Positions 48,469-57,796 of a stretch of DNA of 64,000 bases are shown piece by piece (position 1 is the stretch's first letter; each line of letters begins with the position of its first letter). The notes under the pieces were generated by a model. It saw only the letters and a list, made by a program, of their open reading frames with translations, did no database searches and was not told where the DNA came from. The position numbers and the translations under genes were made by a program. This stretch comes from Bradyrhizobium sp. (lineage in GTDB: Bacteria; Pseudomonadota; Alphaproteobacteria; Rhizobiales; Xanthobacteraceae), in NCBI RefSeq assembly GCF_016219575.1, contig NZ_JACRMG010000040.1, positions 1 to 64,000 on the forward strand. The letters run 5' to 3'.

Positions 48469-49409
48469 CAGTAGCGAATCCTTGGGTCGAGCACCGTGTA
48501 GACCATGTCGACCGCGAGGTTGATCATGACGTAGACGAAGGAGAACAGCAGAATCACCGCCTGGATCGTCGGGTAATCGCGCGCCAGCACCGCATCGACC
48601 GTCAACCGGCCGAGGCCCGGAATCGTGTACACGCTCTCGGTGACGACGACGCCACCGATCAGAAGCGCAATGCCGAGACCGATCACGGTGACGATCGGCA
48701 CGGCCGCATTGCGCAGCGCATGGCGGAACAGCACCTTGCGCTCGATCTGCCCCTTCGCCCGCGCGGTGCGGATGTAATCCTCGGACAGCACTTCGAGCAG
48801 GCTGGTGCGGGTCATGCGCGCGATCAGGGCGATGTAGATCACCGACAGGGTCACCGACGGCAGGATCAGCCGCTGCACCCAGCCGCCGACTCCTTCCGAA
48901 ATGCGCTGATAGCCCTGCACCGGCAGCCAGTCCAGATAGACCGCGAACAGATAGATCAGGAGATAGCCGATCACGAACACCGGCACGGAAAAGCCGAGCA
49001 CCGAAAAGCCCATCACGATGCGGTCGATCCACGAGCCGTGGCGGTGCGCCGCCAGCACGCCGAGCGGAACGGCCACGAACACCGCGATCAGGATCGTGAA
49101 GAAGGCGAGCGACAGCGTCGGCTCGATGCGCTCGCCGATCAACTGGGCAACGGTCTTCTTGAAGAAGAAGCTCTCGCCGAAATCGCCGCTCAGCACCTTG
49201 CCCGACCAGATCACGAACTGCTCGACGATCGGGCGGTCGAGGCCGAGCTGGCCGCGGATCTTCGCCACCTGTTCGGTGGTGGCATTGTCGCCGGCGATGA
49301 TCGCCGCCGGATCCGAGGGGGTCAGGCGCAGCATCAGGAAGATGAAGACGGCAACCACCAGCATCACGGGGATCGTGCCGAGCAGTCGCCGGAACAGGTA
49401 GCCATACAT
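48468..49409 (-). CDS. Peptide-type ABC transporter permease (DppB type)
   Basis: 313 residues. N-terminal MYGYLFRRLLGTIPVMLVV, large periplasmic loop with RGQLGLDRPIVEQF, EAA loop YIRTARAKGQIERKVLFRHA, and terminal TVLDPRIRY, as in DppB/OppB. Forms the heteromeric membrane pore with the downstream permease. Preceded by a dispersed repeat and the receptor gene. Confidence 0.95.
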   Translation of the reverse strand: MYGYLFRRLLGTIPVMLVVAVFIFLMLRLTPSDPAAIIAGDNATTEQVAKIRGQLGLDRPIVEQFVIWSGKVLSGDFGESFFFKKTVAQLIGERIEPTLSLAFFTILIAVFVAVPLGVLAAHRHGSWIDRIVMGFSVLGFSVPVFVIGYLLIYLFAVYLDWLPVQGYQRISEGVGGWVQRLILPSVTLSVIYIALIARMTRTSLLEVLSEDYIRTARAKGQIERKVLFRHALRNAAVPIVTVIGLGIALLIGGVVVTESVYTIPGLGRLTVDAVLARDYPTIQAVILLFSFVYVMINLAVDMVYTVLDPRIRY

Positions 49410-49432
49410 CGAACGATCGATCCTTAGAGCAA

Positions 49433-49527
49433 TTTCGGTTCTGATCGAATCAGAACCGAAACTCTAGATTCTTGATTTTGACGCGTTTTCTTCACGCGAA
49501 CCGGTATCCACTTCGCTTGAAAACGCT
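49433..49527. repeat. Dispersed intergenic repeat in the ABC operon
   Basis: It starts with a perfect hairpin, TTTCGGTTCTGAT (49433-49445) and ATCAGAACCGAAA (49449-49461), then GACGCGTTTTCTTCACGCGA and ACTTCGCTTGAAAACGCT. The second half matches 34776-34847 in reverse orientation. I recall this as a common Bradyrhizobium intergenic element. It lies between the receptor and permease genes and may attenuate or stabilise the transcript. Confidence 0.75.
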
Positions 49528-49574
49528 CCGGAAAGCAACGGGCGGCGGCGAACCGCCGCCCGTCGTCGTCAGCT

Positions 49575-51155
49575 TTACTTCGTGATTTCCAGGTTCCAGA
49601 GCACCGGCACCGGCGCGGTCAGGAAGCCCTTGACGTTCTTGCGCATCGCGACCGGCGAGACGTACTCGCCGACCGGAATCTCCGGCGTAAACTCGATGAC
49701 GCGCAGTTGCACCGCCTCGGCGATCGCCTTCTGCTTGGCCGGGTCGGTCTCGCGCGCGAAGTCGTCACGCAGCTTCTCGAGCTGCGCATCGCAGGGCCAG
49801 CCGAACGAGGCCTTCTCGCAGGCTGCGTTCACATAGGCGGTCGAGATCGGGTTCATCACGTCGGCAATGACCCAGGCCGTCATGAACGCGTTCCAGCCGC
49901 CGGCGTCCGGCGGATCCTTCTTGGAGCGCCGGGCGACCAGCGTCTGCCAGTCCATCGACTGCATGTCGACCTTGAACCCCGCCTTCTCCATCAGCGATTT
50001 CGCCACCGGCGCCAGGTTGGTCAGGACCTTGAGGTCGGTGGACTGCATCAGCACCACCGGCGTGCCGTCATAGCCTGCTTCCTTCAGCAATTCCTGCGCC
50101 TTCTTCGCGTTCGAGGTCAGGAGCCCGTCCATGCCCTTGGTGGTGGCCAGCGGCGTGTCGCAGATGAACAGCGCCTTGCAGGGCTTGATGTAGTTCTCGT
50201 CGCCGATGGTCGCCATCAGGAAGTCTTCCTGATTGAAGGCGTACCACAGCGCGTGGCGAATCTTCGGATTGTCGAACGGCTTGTGCAGCGTGTTGGGGCG
50301 GAAGACGTACTGCGCCTTCAGCATCGGCGATATCACGATGTTGACGTTCGGATCCTTCTTCAGGGTTCCGAGCAGATCATGGCTGGGCTGCTCGATGAAG
50401 TCGATCTCGCCCTTCGATAGCGCGTTGATCGCCTGCTGCGCGTCGGAAATGGCGCGCCACTCCACGCGATCCACCTTGGCGAGCTTGCCGCCGGCGAGAC
50501 CCGACGCCGGCTCGGCGCGCGGCTTGTACTTGTCGAACTTGACGTAGACGGTCTTGTCGCCGGGCTTCCATTCATCCTTGACGAAGACGAAGGGGCCGGA
50601 GCCGGTGAAATCCTCGATCTGCTTGTTGGGATCGGTGTCGGCGACGCGCTTGGGCATCATGAACGGCACGTTCGACGAGGGCTTCGACAGGCCGAGCAGC
50701 ACCAGGCCTGTCGGTTCCTTGAGCTTGATGGTGAATGTCTTGGCATCGACCGCGTCGATCGAGGCGACGAAGGTCATCATCTTCTGGCCGAGCGAGTCCT
50801 TGACGGCCCAGCGCTTGATCGAGGCGATACAGTCTTCCGAGGTGACCGGCTTGCCGTCGTGCCACAGCAGGCCCTCGCGGAGCGTGAAGGTGTAGGCCTT
50901 ATTGTCGGCGCTCGTCTCGTACTTCTCGACCATCTGCGGCTTGACGTCGCCCTTCTCGTCCTGCGCGAGAAGCGTGTCGTAGATCATGTAGCCGTGGTTG
51001 CGCACGATATAGGCGGTGGTCCAGATCGGATCGAGAATCTTCAGGTCCGAATGCATCACCGTACGCAAGGTCGTCTGGGCAAGCGCGGGCGTTGCCGCAA
51101 CCGCGATGCCGGCCGTACATGCGGCAGCAAGAATGGCTCTCTTAAGCGCGTTCAT
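49575..51155 (-). CDS. Peptide-type ABC transporter substrate-binding protein (SBP_bac_5)
   Basis: 526 residues. Signal peptide (MNALKRAILAAACTAGIAVA to ALA), then the family-5 receptor pattern: LDPIWTTAYIVRNHGYMIYD, LREGLLWHDGKPVTSEDCIA and FRPNTLHKPFDNPKIRHALW. GGAGGTG precedes the ATG at 51155. First gene of the receptor-permease-permease-ATPase operon; ligand probably a peptide, N-acyl amino acid or similar. Confidence 0.95.
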   Translation of the reverse strand: MNALKRAILAAACTAGIAVAATPALAQTTLRTVMHSDLKILDPIWTTAYIVRNHGYMIYDTLLAQDEKGDVKPQMVEKYETSADNKAYTFTLREGLLWHDGKPVTSEDCIASIKRWAVKDSLGQKMMTFVASIDAVDAKTFTIKLKEPTGLVLLGLSKPSSNVPFMMPKRVADTDPNKQIEDFTGSGPFVFVKDEWKPGDKTVYVKFDKYKPRAEPASGLAGGKLAKVDRVEWRAISDAQQAINALSKGEIDFIEQPSHDLLGTLKKDPNVNIVISPMLKAQYVFRPNTLHKPFDNPKIRHALWYAFNQEDFLMATIGDENYIKPCKALFICDTPLATTKGMDGLLTSNAKKAQELLKEAGYDGTPVVLMQSTDLKVLTNLAPVAKSLMEKAGFKVDMQSMDWQTLVARRSKKDPPDAGGWNAFMTAWVIADVMNPISTAYVNAACEKASFGWPCDAQLEKLRDDFARETDPAKQKAIAEAVQLRVIEFTPEIPVGEYVSPVAMRKNVKGFLTAPVPVLWNLEITK

Positions 51156-51573
51156 TTTCTTCACCTCCATTTTTGGTCTCAAGGCCCCCGAATTCCTCGC
51201 TCGGGGATCTCGATCCATTGCCGTCAGGGCTCGATCCGTCTCCCTGACCCGGCAAGACCGATCCGGGCCGTTGATCGGGGAAGATTGGCACAGTACCCCC
51301 CACCGGCCAAGTCCGGCGCCCCCTCCTCCGGCCCCCGACTGTCGGTCGCCCCTGCGGCAAAATTACCAAGCCAGAAGCGTGCCAGAATTCGACCGGTGAG
51401 GATTGTGAACCGGAAGGTGAGCACCGCGCCGCGCGCATGCTGAACGTGCCTTTCCCTGTAGCCTCATGCTCCGGCGTGTTTTCGCTTTACAATTCGAGCG
51501 CTGTTCCTTCTCGTATGCGGGCTGTCGCCAGATACGCGCAAGAACACTTTATCCAAGAACCGAGAGCTCCCCC
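51156..51573. other. Divergent promoter region between ABC operon and hydrolase cluster
   Basis: 418 bp between the leftward receptor gene and the rightward M20 peptidase gene, likely holding both promoters. I see no convincing palindrome, -35/-10 pair or small gene. Confidence 0.4.
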
Positions 51574-52704
51574 ATGAACCCCGCCAATCTTCCCTTCGAT
51601 TCCGAGGCCATGCTGCAGGGGCTGCGTCACTGGGTGGAATGCGAAAGCCCGACCTGGGACGCCGCCGCGGTCGAGCGCATGCTCGATCTTGCAGCGCGGG
51701 AAATGGCCATCATGGGTGCGGCCATCGAGCGCATCGCGGGCCGCCAGGGATTTGCCGGCTGCGTGCGGGCGCGCTTCCCCCATCCCAGACAGGGCGAGCC
51801 CGGCATCCTGATTGCCGGCCATCTCGACACCGTGCATCCGGTCGGGACCATCGAAAAGCTGCAATGGCGGCGCGAGGGTGACAAGTGCTTCGGCCCAGGC
51901 ATCTTCGACATGAAGGGCGGCAATTACCTGACGCTGGAAGCGATCCGGCAACTGGCACGCGCCTCCTTCACCACGCCGCTGCCGATCACGGTGCTGTTCA
52001 CGCCCGACGAGGAAGTCGGCACCCCGTCGGCCCGCGACATCATCGAGGCGGAGGCCTCCCGCAACAAGTATGTGCTGGTGCCCGAGCCCGGACGCGAGAA
52101 CAACGGCGTCGTCACCGGACGCTATGCGATCGCGCGTTTCAACCTGGAAGCCACGGGCAGGCCGAGCCATGCCGGCGCCACCCTCTCCTCCGGGCGCTCC
52201 GCAATCCGCGAGATGGCCCGGCAGATCCTCGCGATCGACGGCATGACGACGCCGGACTGCACCTTCTCGGTCGGCATCGTGCATGGCGGGCAATGGGTCA
52301 ATTGCGTCGCCACCACCTGTACCGGCGAAGCGCTCAGCATGGCCAAGCGCCAGGCCGATCTCGACAAGGGCGTGGAAAGGATGCTGGCGCTGTCGGGTAC
52401 CAGCAACGATGTCGCCTTCAAGGTGACGCGCGGCGTCACCCGCCCGGTCTGGGAGCCGGATGCCGGCACCATGGCGCTCTATGAGAGGGCCAGGGGCATC
52501 GCCAAAAGCCTCGGCCAGGAGCTGCCGCATGGCAGCGCCGGCGGCGGCTCCGACGGCAACTTCACCGGCGCCATGGGCATCCCCACGCTGGACGGGCTTG
52601 GCGTGCGCGGCGCGGATGCGCATACGCTGAACGAGCACATCATCGTCGACAGCCTCGCCGAGCGCGGCCGCCTGATGGCGGGACTGCTGGCGACGCTGGA
52701 ATAG
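51574..52704 (+). CDS. M20-family metallopeptidase (carboxypeptidase G2-like)
   Basis: 376 residues. Zinc-site pattern: GHLDTVHPVG (His-x-Asp), GIFDMKGGNY (bridging Asp), TPDEEVGTPS (catalytic Glu and ligand Glu), and late His in DAHTLNEHIIVDS. Lid domain about 170-285 with GRPSHAGATLSSGRSAI. No signal peptide, so cytoplasmic. Cleaves C-terminal amino acids such as glutamate from peptides or conjugates. Opens the plus-strand cluster facing the ABC transporter. Confidence 0.93.
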   Translation: MNPANLPFDSEAMLQGLRHWVECESPTWDAAAVERMLDLAAREMAIMGAAIERIAGRQGFAGCVRARFPHPRQGEPGILIAGHLDTVHPVGTIEKLQWRREGDKCFGPGIFDMKGGNYLTLEAIRQLARASFTTPLPITVLFTPDEEVGTPSARDIIEAEASRNKYVLVPEPGRENNGVVTGRYAIARFNLEATGRPSHAGATLSSGRSAIREMARQILAIDGMTTPDCTFSVGIVHGGQWVNCVATTCTGEALSMAKRQADLDKGVERMLALSGTSNDVAFKVTRGVTRPVWEPDAGTMALYERARGIAKSLGQELPHGSAGGGSDGNFTGAMGIPTLDGLGVRGADAHTLNEHIIVDSLAERGRLMAGLLATLE

Positions 52705-52713
52705 AGCCGGCGC

Positions 52714-53400
52714 ATGATTTCCTTCAAGACCATTCGGGCCAGGGCAGAAAAACGCAAGGGCGGGCCGAAAGCGCTGGAAAAGCTCCTGCCCGCCAGGCCG
52801 GATGCAAAGGCGCTCGCCAAGCTGCCCGACGATCGCATTCTCGCCGAGATGACCAAGCGGGTGTTTTGCGCAGGGTTTGCCTGGAGCGTGATCGAGCAGA
52901 AATGGCCGGATTTCGAAAAGGCCTTTCTCGGCTTCAAGCCGGCAAAGCTCGCGTTCCAGCCAGACGAGTTCTGGCACGCGCTGCTGGATGACAAGCGCAT
53001 CGTCCGCAACGGCGCCAAGATCATGTCGGTGCGCGAGAATGCGCAATTCGTGCAGTCGATTGCCGGGGAACACGGCAGCTTTGGCAAGTTCCTGAGCAAA
53101 TGGCCGGCATCCGACGAGATCGGCCTGCTCAATCTGCTGACGAAACAAGGCAGCCGCCTCGGCGGCAATACCGGGCAGATGTTCCTGCGCTTCGTCGGCT
53201 GGGACGGATTTGTCACCTCGAGGGATGTGGTGGCGTGCCTGCGCGATGCCGGCATCGATATCGCGGAGGAAGTGAAATCGAAGGGCGATCTCGCCAAGGT
53301 GCAGGCGGCCTTCAATGCCTGGGCTGAGGAGACGAAATTGCCTTACGCCCATCTTTCGCGCATCTGTGCCCTTTCGGTCGGCGAAAATATCCAGCCATAG
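52714..53400 (+). CDS. DNA-3-methyladenine glycosylase I-like protein
   Basis: 228 residues. The stretch RVFCAGFAWSVIEQKWPDFE and then FWHALLDDKRIVRNGAKIMS resembles the helix-hairpin-helix core of Tag. It has an N-terminal extension (1-45) and lacks the usual N-terminal zinc-site cysteine, so it belongs to a divergent subgroup. It would excise alkylated bases; presence in a peptide cluster (9 bp after the M20 gene) is unexpected. Confidence 0.75.
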   Translation: MISFKTIRARAEKRKGGPKALEKLLPARPDAKALAKLPDDRILAEMTKRVFCAGFAWSVIEQKWPDFEKAFLGFKPAKLAFQPDEFWHALLDDKRIVRNGAKIMSVRENAQFVQSIAGEHGSFGKFLSKWPASDEIGLLNLLTKQGSRLGGNTGQMFLRFVGWDGFVTSRDVVACLRDAGIDIAEEVKSKGDLAKVQAAFNAWAEETKLPYAHLSRICALSVGENIQP

Positions 53401-53521
53401 ACTTTGGTACAGCGAGCCCGTCCCACGCCCATGCGGCATGCAAATCCGGAATTGCTCCACGGCTTGCGCCGGCTGGCACGACAAGTCTAACGTTCGCCGC
53501 CAGGACCAGAACGAGACAACA

Positions 53522-55045
53522 ATGACCCGCATCGCCGTCGGCGGCTTCCTGCACGAAACCAACACGTTCGCACCGACGAAAGCGACCTACGATGCCTTCG
53601 TGCATGGCGGCGGGTGGCCGCGCATGGAGACCGGCACCGGCATCTTGAAGACATTGCGGCGCATCAATGTGGGGCTTGCGGGTTTCATCGAAGCCGCCGA
53701 AGCCGAGCGCTGGGAGCTCGTGCCGACGATTTTCACGGCGGCCACCCCCTGCGCACACGTCACCGAGGATGCCTACGAGCGGATCACGAGGGTCATCGTC
53801 GACGGCATTGCCGCGGCAGGTCCGCTCGATGCCGTCTATCTCGACCTGCACGGTGCGATGGTGACGGAACATCTCGATGACGGCGAAGGCGAGATCCTGG
53901 CGCGGGTACGCAGGGTGATCGGCAACGAGCTGCCGCTCGTCGTAAGCCTCGACCTACACGCCAATGTCACGCCGGAAATGGTCGAACATGCGGATGCACT
54001 GATTGCCTACCGCACCTACCCCCATGTCGACATGGCCGAGACCGGCCGGGCCTGTGCAAGGCACCTCAAACTGCTGCTGGAGACCAAGCAGCGTTTTGCA
54101 AAGGCCTTCCGGCAATTGCCCTTCCTGATCCCGATCAGCTGGCAATGCACGAAAGACCAACCCACCAAGAGCATCTATGAGAGGCTGGTCGCGCTGCAGA
54201 GCGCTGCCGTGCCGACGCTGTCGTTCGCGCCGGGCTTTCCCGCCGCCGATTTCATCCATTGCGCCCCGAGCGTGTTTGCCTATGGCCGGACGCAGGCCGA
54301 GGCCGACGCCGCTGCGGATGCCATCGCCGCCATCGTCGAAGGCCATGAGGACGATTTCGACGGCAAGATCTATTCGCCCGACGAAGGCGTCCGCCACGCC
54401 ATGGAACTGGCCAGGACCGCCACAAGGCCGGTGGTCATCGCCGACACCCAGGACAATCCCGGTGCCGGCGGCGATTCCGACACCACCGGCATGCTGCGCG
54501 CGCTAGTCCGCAACAAGGCGGAGCGCGCCGCCACCGGCGTGATCTACGATCCGCAGTCGGCCAGGGCCGCGCACGAAGCAGGCGAAGGCGCGACCGTGAC
54601 GCTGGCGCTCGGCGGCAAGTCAGGCATTCCCGGAGAAGCGCCTTATAGAGAGAGCTTCGTCGTCGAGAAGCTTTCGAATGGAAGCTTCATCGCCCCCGGC
54701 CCCTATTTTGGCGGGCGCGCGATGGAGATGGGGCCGTCGGCGTGTCTGCGCATCGGCGACGTCCGTGCGGTGGTCGCCTCGAACAAATCGCAGCTCGCGG
54801 ACCAGGCGATGTACCGCTATGTCGGGATCGAGCCGACCGAACAGAAGATACTGGTCAACAAGAGCTCGGTGCATTTCCGCGCCGATTTCGAGCCGATCGC
54901 CGCGAAACTCCTGATCTGCGCCGCGCCCGGCGCGATGCCGGCCGACACCGCCGATCTGCCGTGGACGCGGCTGAAGCCCGGCATTCGCGTCAAGCCGAAC
55001 GGTGCTCCCTTCAACCCAACGACAAAATCACGCTCAACGGGATAA
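53522..55045 (+). CDS. M81-family metallopeptidase (microcystinase C/MlrC-like)
   Basis: 507 residues. N-terminal domain with GGFLHETNTFAPTKATYDAF, YLDLHGAMVTEH and VVSLDLHANVTPEMVEHADA (metal-ligand His/Asp residues), YRTYPHVDMAETG; then the MlrC C-terminal domain with DTQDNPGAGGDSDTTGMLRA. MlrC cleaves the tetrapeptide intermediate of microcystin breakdown, but most family members act on unknown peptides. ATG at 53522. Seven bp before the next M20 gene. Confidence 0.93.
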   Translation: MTRIAVGGFLHETNTFAPTKATYDAFVHGGGWPRMETGTGILKTLRRINVGLAGFIEAAEAERWELVPTIFTAATPCAHVTEDAYERITRVIVDGIAAAGPLDAVYLDLHGAMVTEHLDDGEGEILARVRRVIGNELPLVVSLDLHANVTPEMVEHADALIAYRTYPHVDMAETGRACARHLKLLLETKQRFAKAFRQLPFLIPISWQCTKDQPTKSIYERLVALQSAAVPTLSFAPGFPAADFIHCAPSVFAYGRTQAEADAAADAIAAIVEGHEDDFDGKIYSPDEGVRHAMELARTATRPVVIADTQDNPGAGGDSDTTGMLRALVRNKAERAATGVIYDPQSARAAHEAGEGATVTLALGGKSGIPGEAPYRESFVVEKLSNGSFIAPGPYFGGRAMEMGPSACLRIGDVRAVVASNKSQLADQAMYRYVGIEPTEQKILVNKSSVHFRADFEPIAAKLLICAAPGAMPADTADLPWTRLKPGIRVKPNGAPFNPTTKSRSTG

Positions 55046-55051
55046 CAGAAA

Positions 55052-56224
55052 ATGCCCACCATCGAACGCATCGACGGCTACGCCGACGAACTCACCGCCA
55101 TCCGCCGGGACCTGCATGCCCATCCCGAGATCGGGTTCGAGGAGGTGCGCACGTCGGGCATCGTCGCGGAGAAGCTGAAGGGCTGGGGCATCGAGGTGCA
55201 TCGCGGCCTCGGCGGCACCGGCGTGATCGGCGTGCTCAAGGGCAAGGGCAACGGGAGCAAGCGAATCGGCCTGCGCGCCGACATGGATGCGCTGCCGATG
55301 GAAGAGAACACCAACCTGCGCTGGCGTTCGACCATTCCCGGCCGCTTCCACGGCTGCGGCCATGACGGCCACACCACCATGCTGCTCGGCACCGCGCGCT
55401 ATCTGGCGGAGACGCGCAATTTCGACGGCACCGTGCACTTCATCTTCCAGCCCGCCGAAGAGGGTCTCGGCGGCGCGCGCGCCATGATCAAGGACGGGTT
55501 GTTCGAGAAGTTTCCCTGCGACGAGCTCTACGGCCTGCACAACGCGCCGGACCTGAACCATGGCGAGATCGCGATCCTCCCCGGCCCGGCGATGGCCGGC
55601 GCCGACTTCTTCGACATCGTCATCAATGGCTACGGCGCCCACGGCGCGATGCCGGAACGCTCCAAGGACGCCGTCGTGATCGCCATGACCGTCGGCAAGG
55701 CGTTGCAGACCATCGTCAGCCGCAACGTCGATCCCCTGCATTCGGCGGTGCTGTCGATCACGCAGATTCATGCCGGCTCCGCCTACAACGTCATTCCGGG
55801 CGAGGCAAAGCTCTGCGGCACGGTGCGCGCCTTCTCCGATGAAGTCCGCGCGCTGATCCGCGACCGCATGCGCACGATCTGCGCCGGCATGGCGGCCGCC
55901 TTCCAGGTCGAGATCGACGTCGACATCCGCGACATCTTCAGCGTGCTGGTAAACCAGGAAGAGCAGTCCAGGGTGGTCGAGGAAGTCGCACGCACGGTAG
56001 TCGATCCGGCAAAGGTCATTACCCGCACGCAGCCGAAGATGGGCAGCGAGGACTTTGCCGACATGATGCAGAAAATTCCCGGCGCCTATTTCTGGGTTGG
56101 CCATGACGGCTCGGTGCCCGTGCACAATCCCGGCTACGTGCTGGACGACAAGATTCTGCCGATCGGCGCCAGCATGTTCGCCCGCATCATCGAAACCCGT
56201 CTCCCGGCAGGTGCCCATGCATAA
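55052..56224 (+). CDS. M20 aminoacylase/hippurate hydrolase-type amidohydrolase
   Basis: 390 residues. RRDLHAHPEIGFEEVRTSG, LRADMDALPMEE, HGCGHDGHTTMLLG and QPAEEGLGGARAMI are the amidohydrolase metal-site motifs of the AmhX/HipO branch; late QPKMGSEDFADMM supplies another ligand. Cleaves N-acyl amino acids. Its 3' end overlaps the amidase gene by 8 bp. Confidence 0.95.
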   Translation: MPTIERIDGYADELTAIRRDLHAHPEIGFEEVRTSGIVAEKLKGWGIEVHRGLGGTGVIGVLKGKGNGSKRIGLRADMDALPMEENTNLRWRSTIPGRFHGCGHDGHTTMLLGTARYLAETRNFDGTVHFIFQPAEEGLGGARAMIKDGLFEKFPCDELYGLHNAPDLNHGEIAILPGPAMAGADFFDIVINGYGAHGAMPERSKDAVVIAMTVGKALQTIVSRNVDPLHSAVLSITQIHAGSAYNVIPGEAKLCGTVRAFSDEVRALIRDRMRTICAGMAAAFQVEIDVDIRDIFSVLVNQEEQSRVVEEVARTVVDPAKVITRTQPKMGSEDFADMMQKIPGAYFWVGHDGSVPVHNPGYVLDDKILPIGASMFARIIETRLPAGAHA

Positions 56225-57635
56225 AGCCAAACAAGAAGAAACTTTCACCTCGCTCCACGACCTCTCCGCCCACGACCTGATCGCGGGCTACAAGACCAAG
56301 CAGTTCTCGCCCTCCGAAGTGCTGGAGGACGTGATCGCGCATGTCGAGCGCTGGGAGCCGCATATCCAGGCGCTGTACCTGTTCGATCCCGCCGGCGCGC
56401 GCAAGGTGGCGAAGGCTTCGACCGACCGCTGGAACAATGGCGAGCCGACCGGCGTGCTCGACGGCGTGCCGGTCACCATCAAGGACAACATCGCCACCAA
56501 GGGCCAGCCGATTCCGCTCGGTGCGGCGAGCGTGCCGCTGGTCGCGGCCGAACGCGACGCGCCGCCCGCCGCGCGCCTGCGCGAAGCCGGCGCGGTGATC
56601 TTCTCGAAAACCACGATGCCCGATTACGGCATGCTGTCGTCGGGACTCTCGAGCTTCCATCCCCTCACCCGCAATCCCTGGGATCTCGGCAAGAACCCCG
56701 GCGGCTCTTCCGCCGGCGCGGGTGCTGCGGCAGCGGCCGGCTATGGCCCGCTGCATCTCGGCACCGACATCGGCGGCTCGGTCCGCCTGCCCGCGGCCTG
56801 GTGCGGCCTGGTCGCGTTGAAGCCGAGTCTCGGCCGCGTGCCGATCGATCCGCCCTATGTCGGCCGCGTCGCAGGTCCCATGACGCGCACGGTGGACGAC
56901 GCCGCGCTGATGATGAGCGTGCTGTCGAAGCCCGACCGCCGCGATGGCATGAGCCTGCCCGCCCATGACATCAACTGGAAGGCGCTGGACAAATCGCCGC
57001 GCAAGCTGCGCCTCGGCCTGATGTTCGATGCCGCCGGCCAGGCGCTGGAAAAGCCGGTCCGCGACGTCGTGGTGAAGGCCGCCAAGGCATTCGAAGCCGC
57101 CGGCGCCGTGGTCACCGAGGTCGACGGCATTTTGACGCGCGAGATGCTCGACGGTATCGACAATTTCTTCCGTGCGCGCATGTGGGGCGATCTGTCGAAG
57201 CTGCCCGAGAAGGAGCGCGCCAAGGCGCTGCCCTATATCCTGCAATGGGCGGAGCGAGGCGCCAAACTTTCGGGCGTCGATGTCATCAGCGGCTTCAACC
57301 AGACCATGGCGATCCGCACGGCTGCGGCAAAGCTGTTTTGCGAGCTCGACTATGTGATCTCGCCGGTCTCGCCGGTAGTGAACTTCCCGGCGGAATTCGC
57401 AGCGCCCCTCAACGATCCCCAAAGGCCGTTCGAGCATATCGGCTACACCCTGCCCTGGAACATGTCGGAAAACCCGGCCGTGTCCGTCAATGCCGGCTAC
57501 GACAGGCACGGCTTCCCGATCGGCCTGCAGATCGTCGGCCGCCGCTTCGACGACATTGGCGTGCTCGGCATGGCCAAGGCGTTCGAAGGCCTGCGCGGGC
57601 CGCAGAAACCGTGGCCGTCGCCGCCGAAGAAGTAG
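56217..57635 (+). CDS. Amidase-signature family amidase
   Basis: 472 residues. The Ser-cisSer-Lys triad is visible with canonical spacing: Lys89 in PVTIKDN, Ser164 in PGGSSAGA and Ser188 in DIGGSVRLP (K to S 75, S to S 24, as in FAAH). Hydrolyses small or acyl amides to acid and ammonia. Translationally coupled to the preceding amidohydrolase gene. Last gene of the hydrolase run before a 31-bp inverted repeat. Confidence 0.95.
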   Translation: MHKAKQEETFTSLHDLSAHDLIAGYKTKQFSPSEVLEDVIAHVERWEPHIQALYLFDPAGARKVAKASTDRWNNGEPTGVLDGVPVTIKDNIATKGQPIPLGAASVPLVAAERDAPPAARLREAGAVIFSKTTMPDYGMLSSGLSSFHPLTRNPWDLGKNPGGSSAGAGAAAAAGYGPLHLGTDIGGSVRLPAAWCGLVALKPSLGRVPIDPPYVGRVAGPMTRTVDDAALMMSVLSKPDRRDGMSLPAHDINWKALDKSPRKLRLGLMFDAAGQALEKPVRDVVVKAAKAFEAAGAVVTEVDGILTREMLDGIDNFFRARMWGDLSKLPEKERAKALPYILQWAERGAKLSGVDVISGFNQTMAIRTAAAKLFCELDYVISPVSPVVNFPAEFAAPLNDPQRPFEHIGYTLPWNMSENPAVSVNAGYDRHGFPIGLQIVGRRFDDIGVLGMAKAFEGLRGPQKPWPSPPKK

Positions 57636-57672
57636 CGTCTAGGCACAAGTCGTCAGCCGGGCTTTGACATTT

Positions 57673-57754
57673 GTAGGATGGGTAGAGCGCAGCGAAACCC
57701 ATCGACCGCATGCGCCGATACGTGATGGGTTTCGCTGCGCTCTACCCATCCTAC
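57673..57754. repeat. 31-bp perfect inverted repeat
   Basis: Left arm 57673-57703 and right arm 57724-57754 are exact reverse complements (start GTAGGATGGGTAGAGCGC), with a 20-nt spacer. Length and perfection suggest a mobile or REP-like element rather than a terminator; no T-run follows. It separates the amidase and crotonase genes. Confidence 0.85.
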
Positions 57755-57796
57755 GAAGCCAATAAGAAAACGAGCCACCGAGAGGAAACCGCATCC

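Noticed and set aside
51487..53565. 692-codon open frame antisense to the M20 and Tag-like genes
   Set aside because: Spans two well-supported sense genes and shows no domain.
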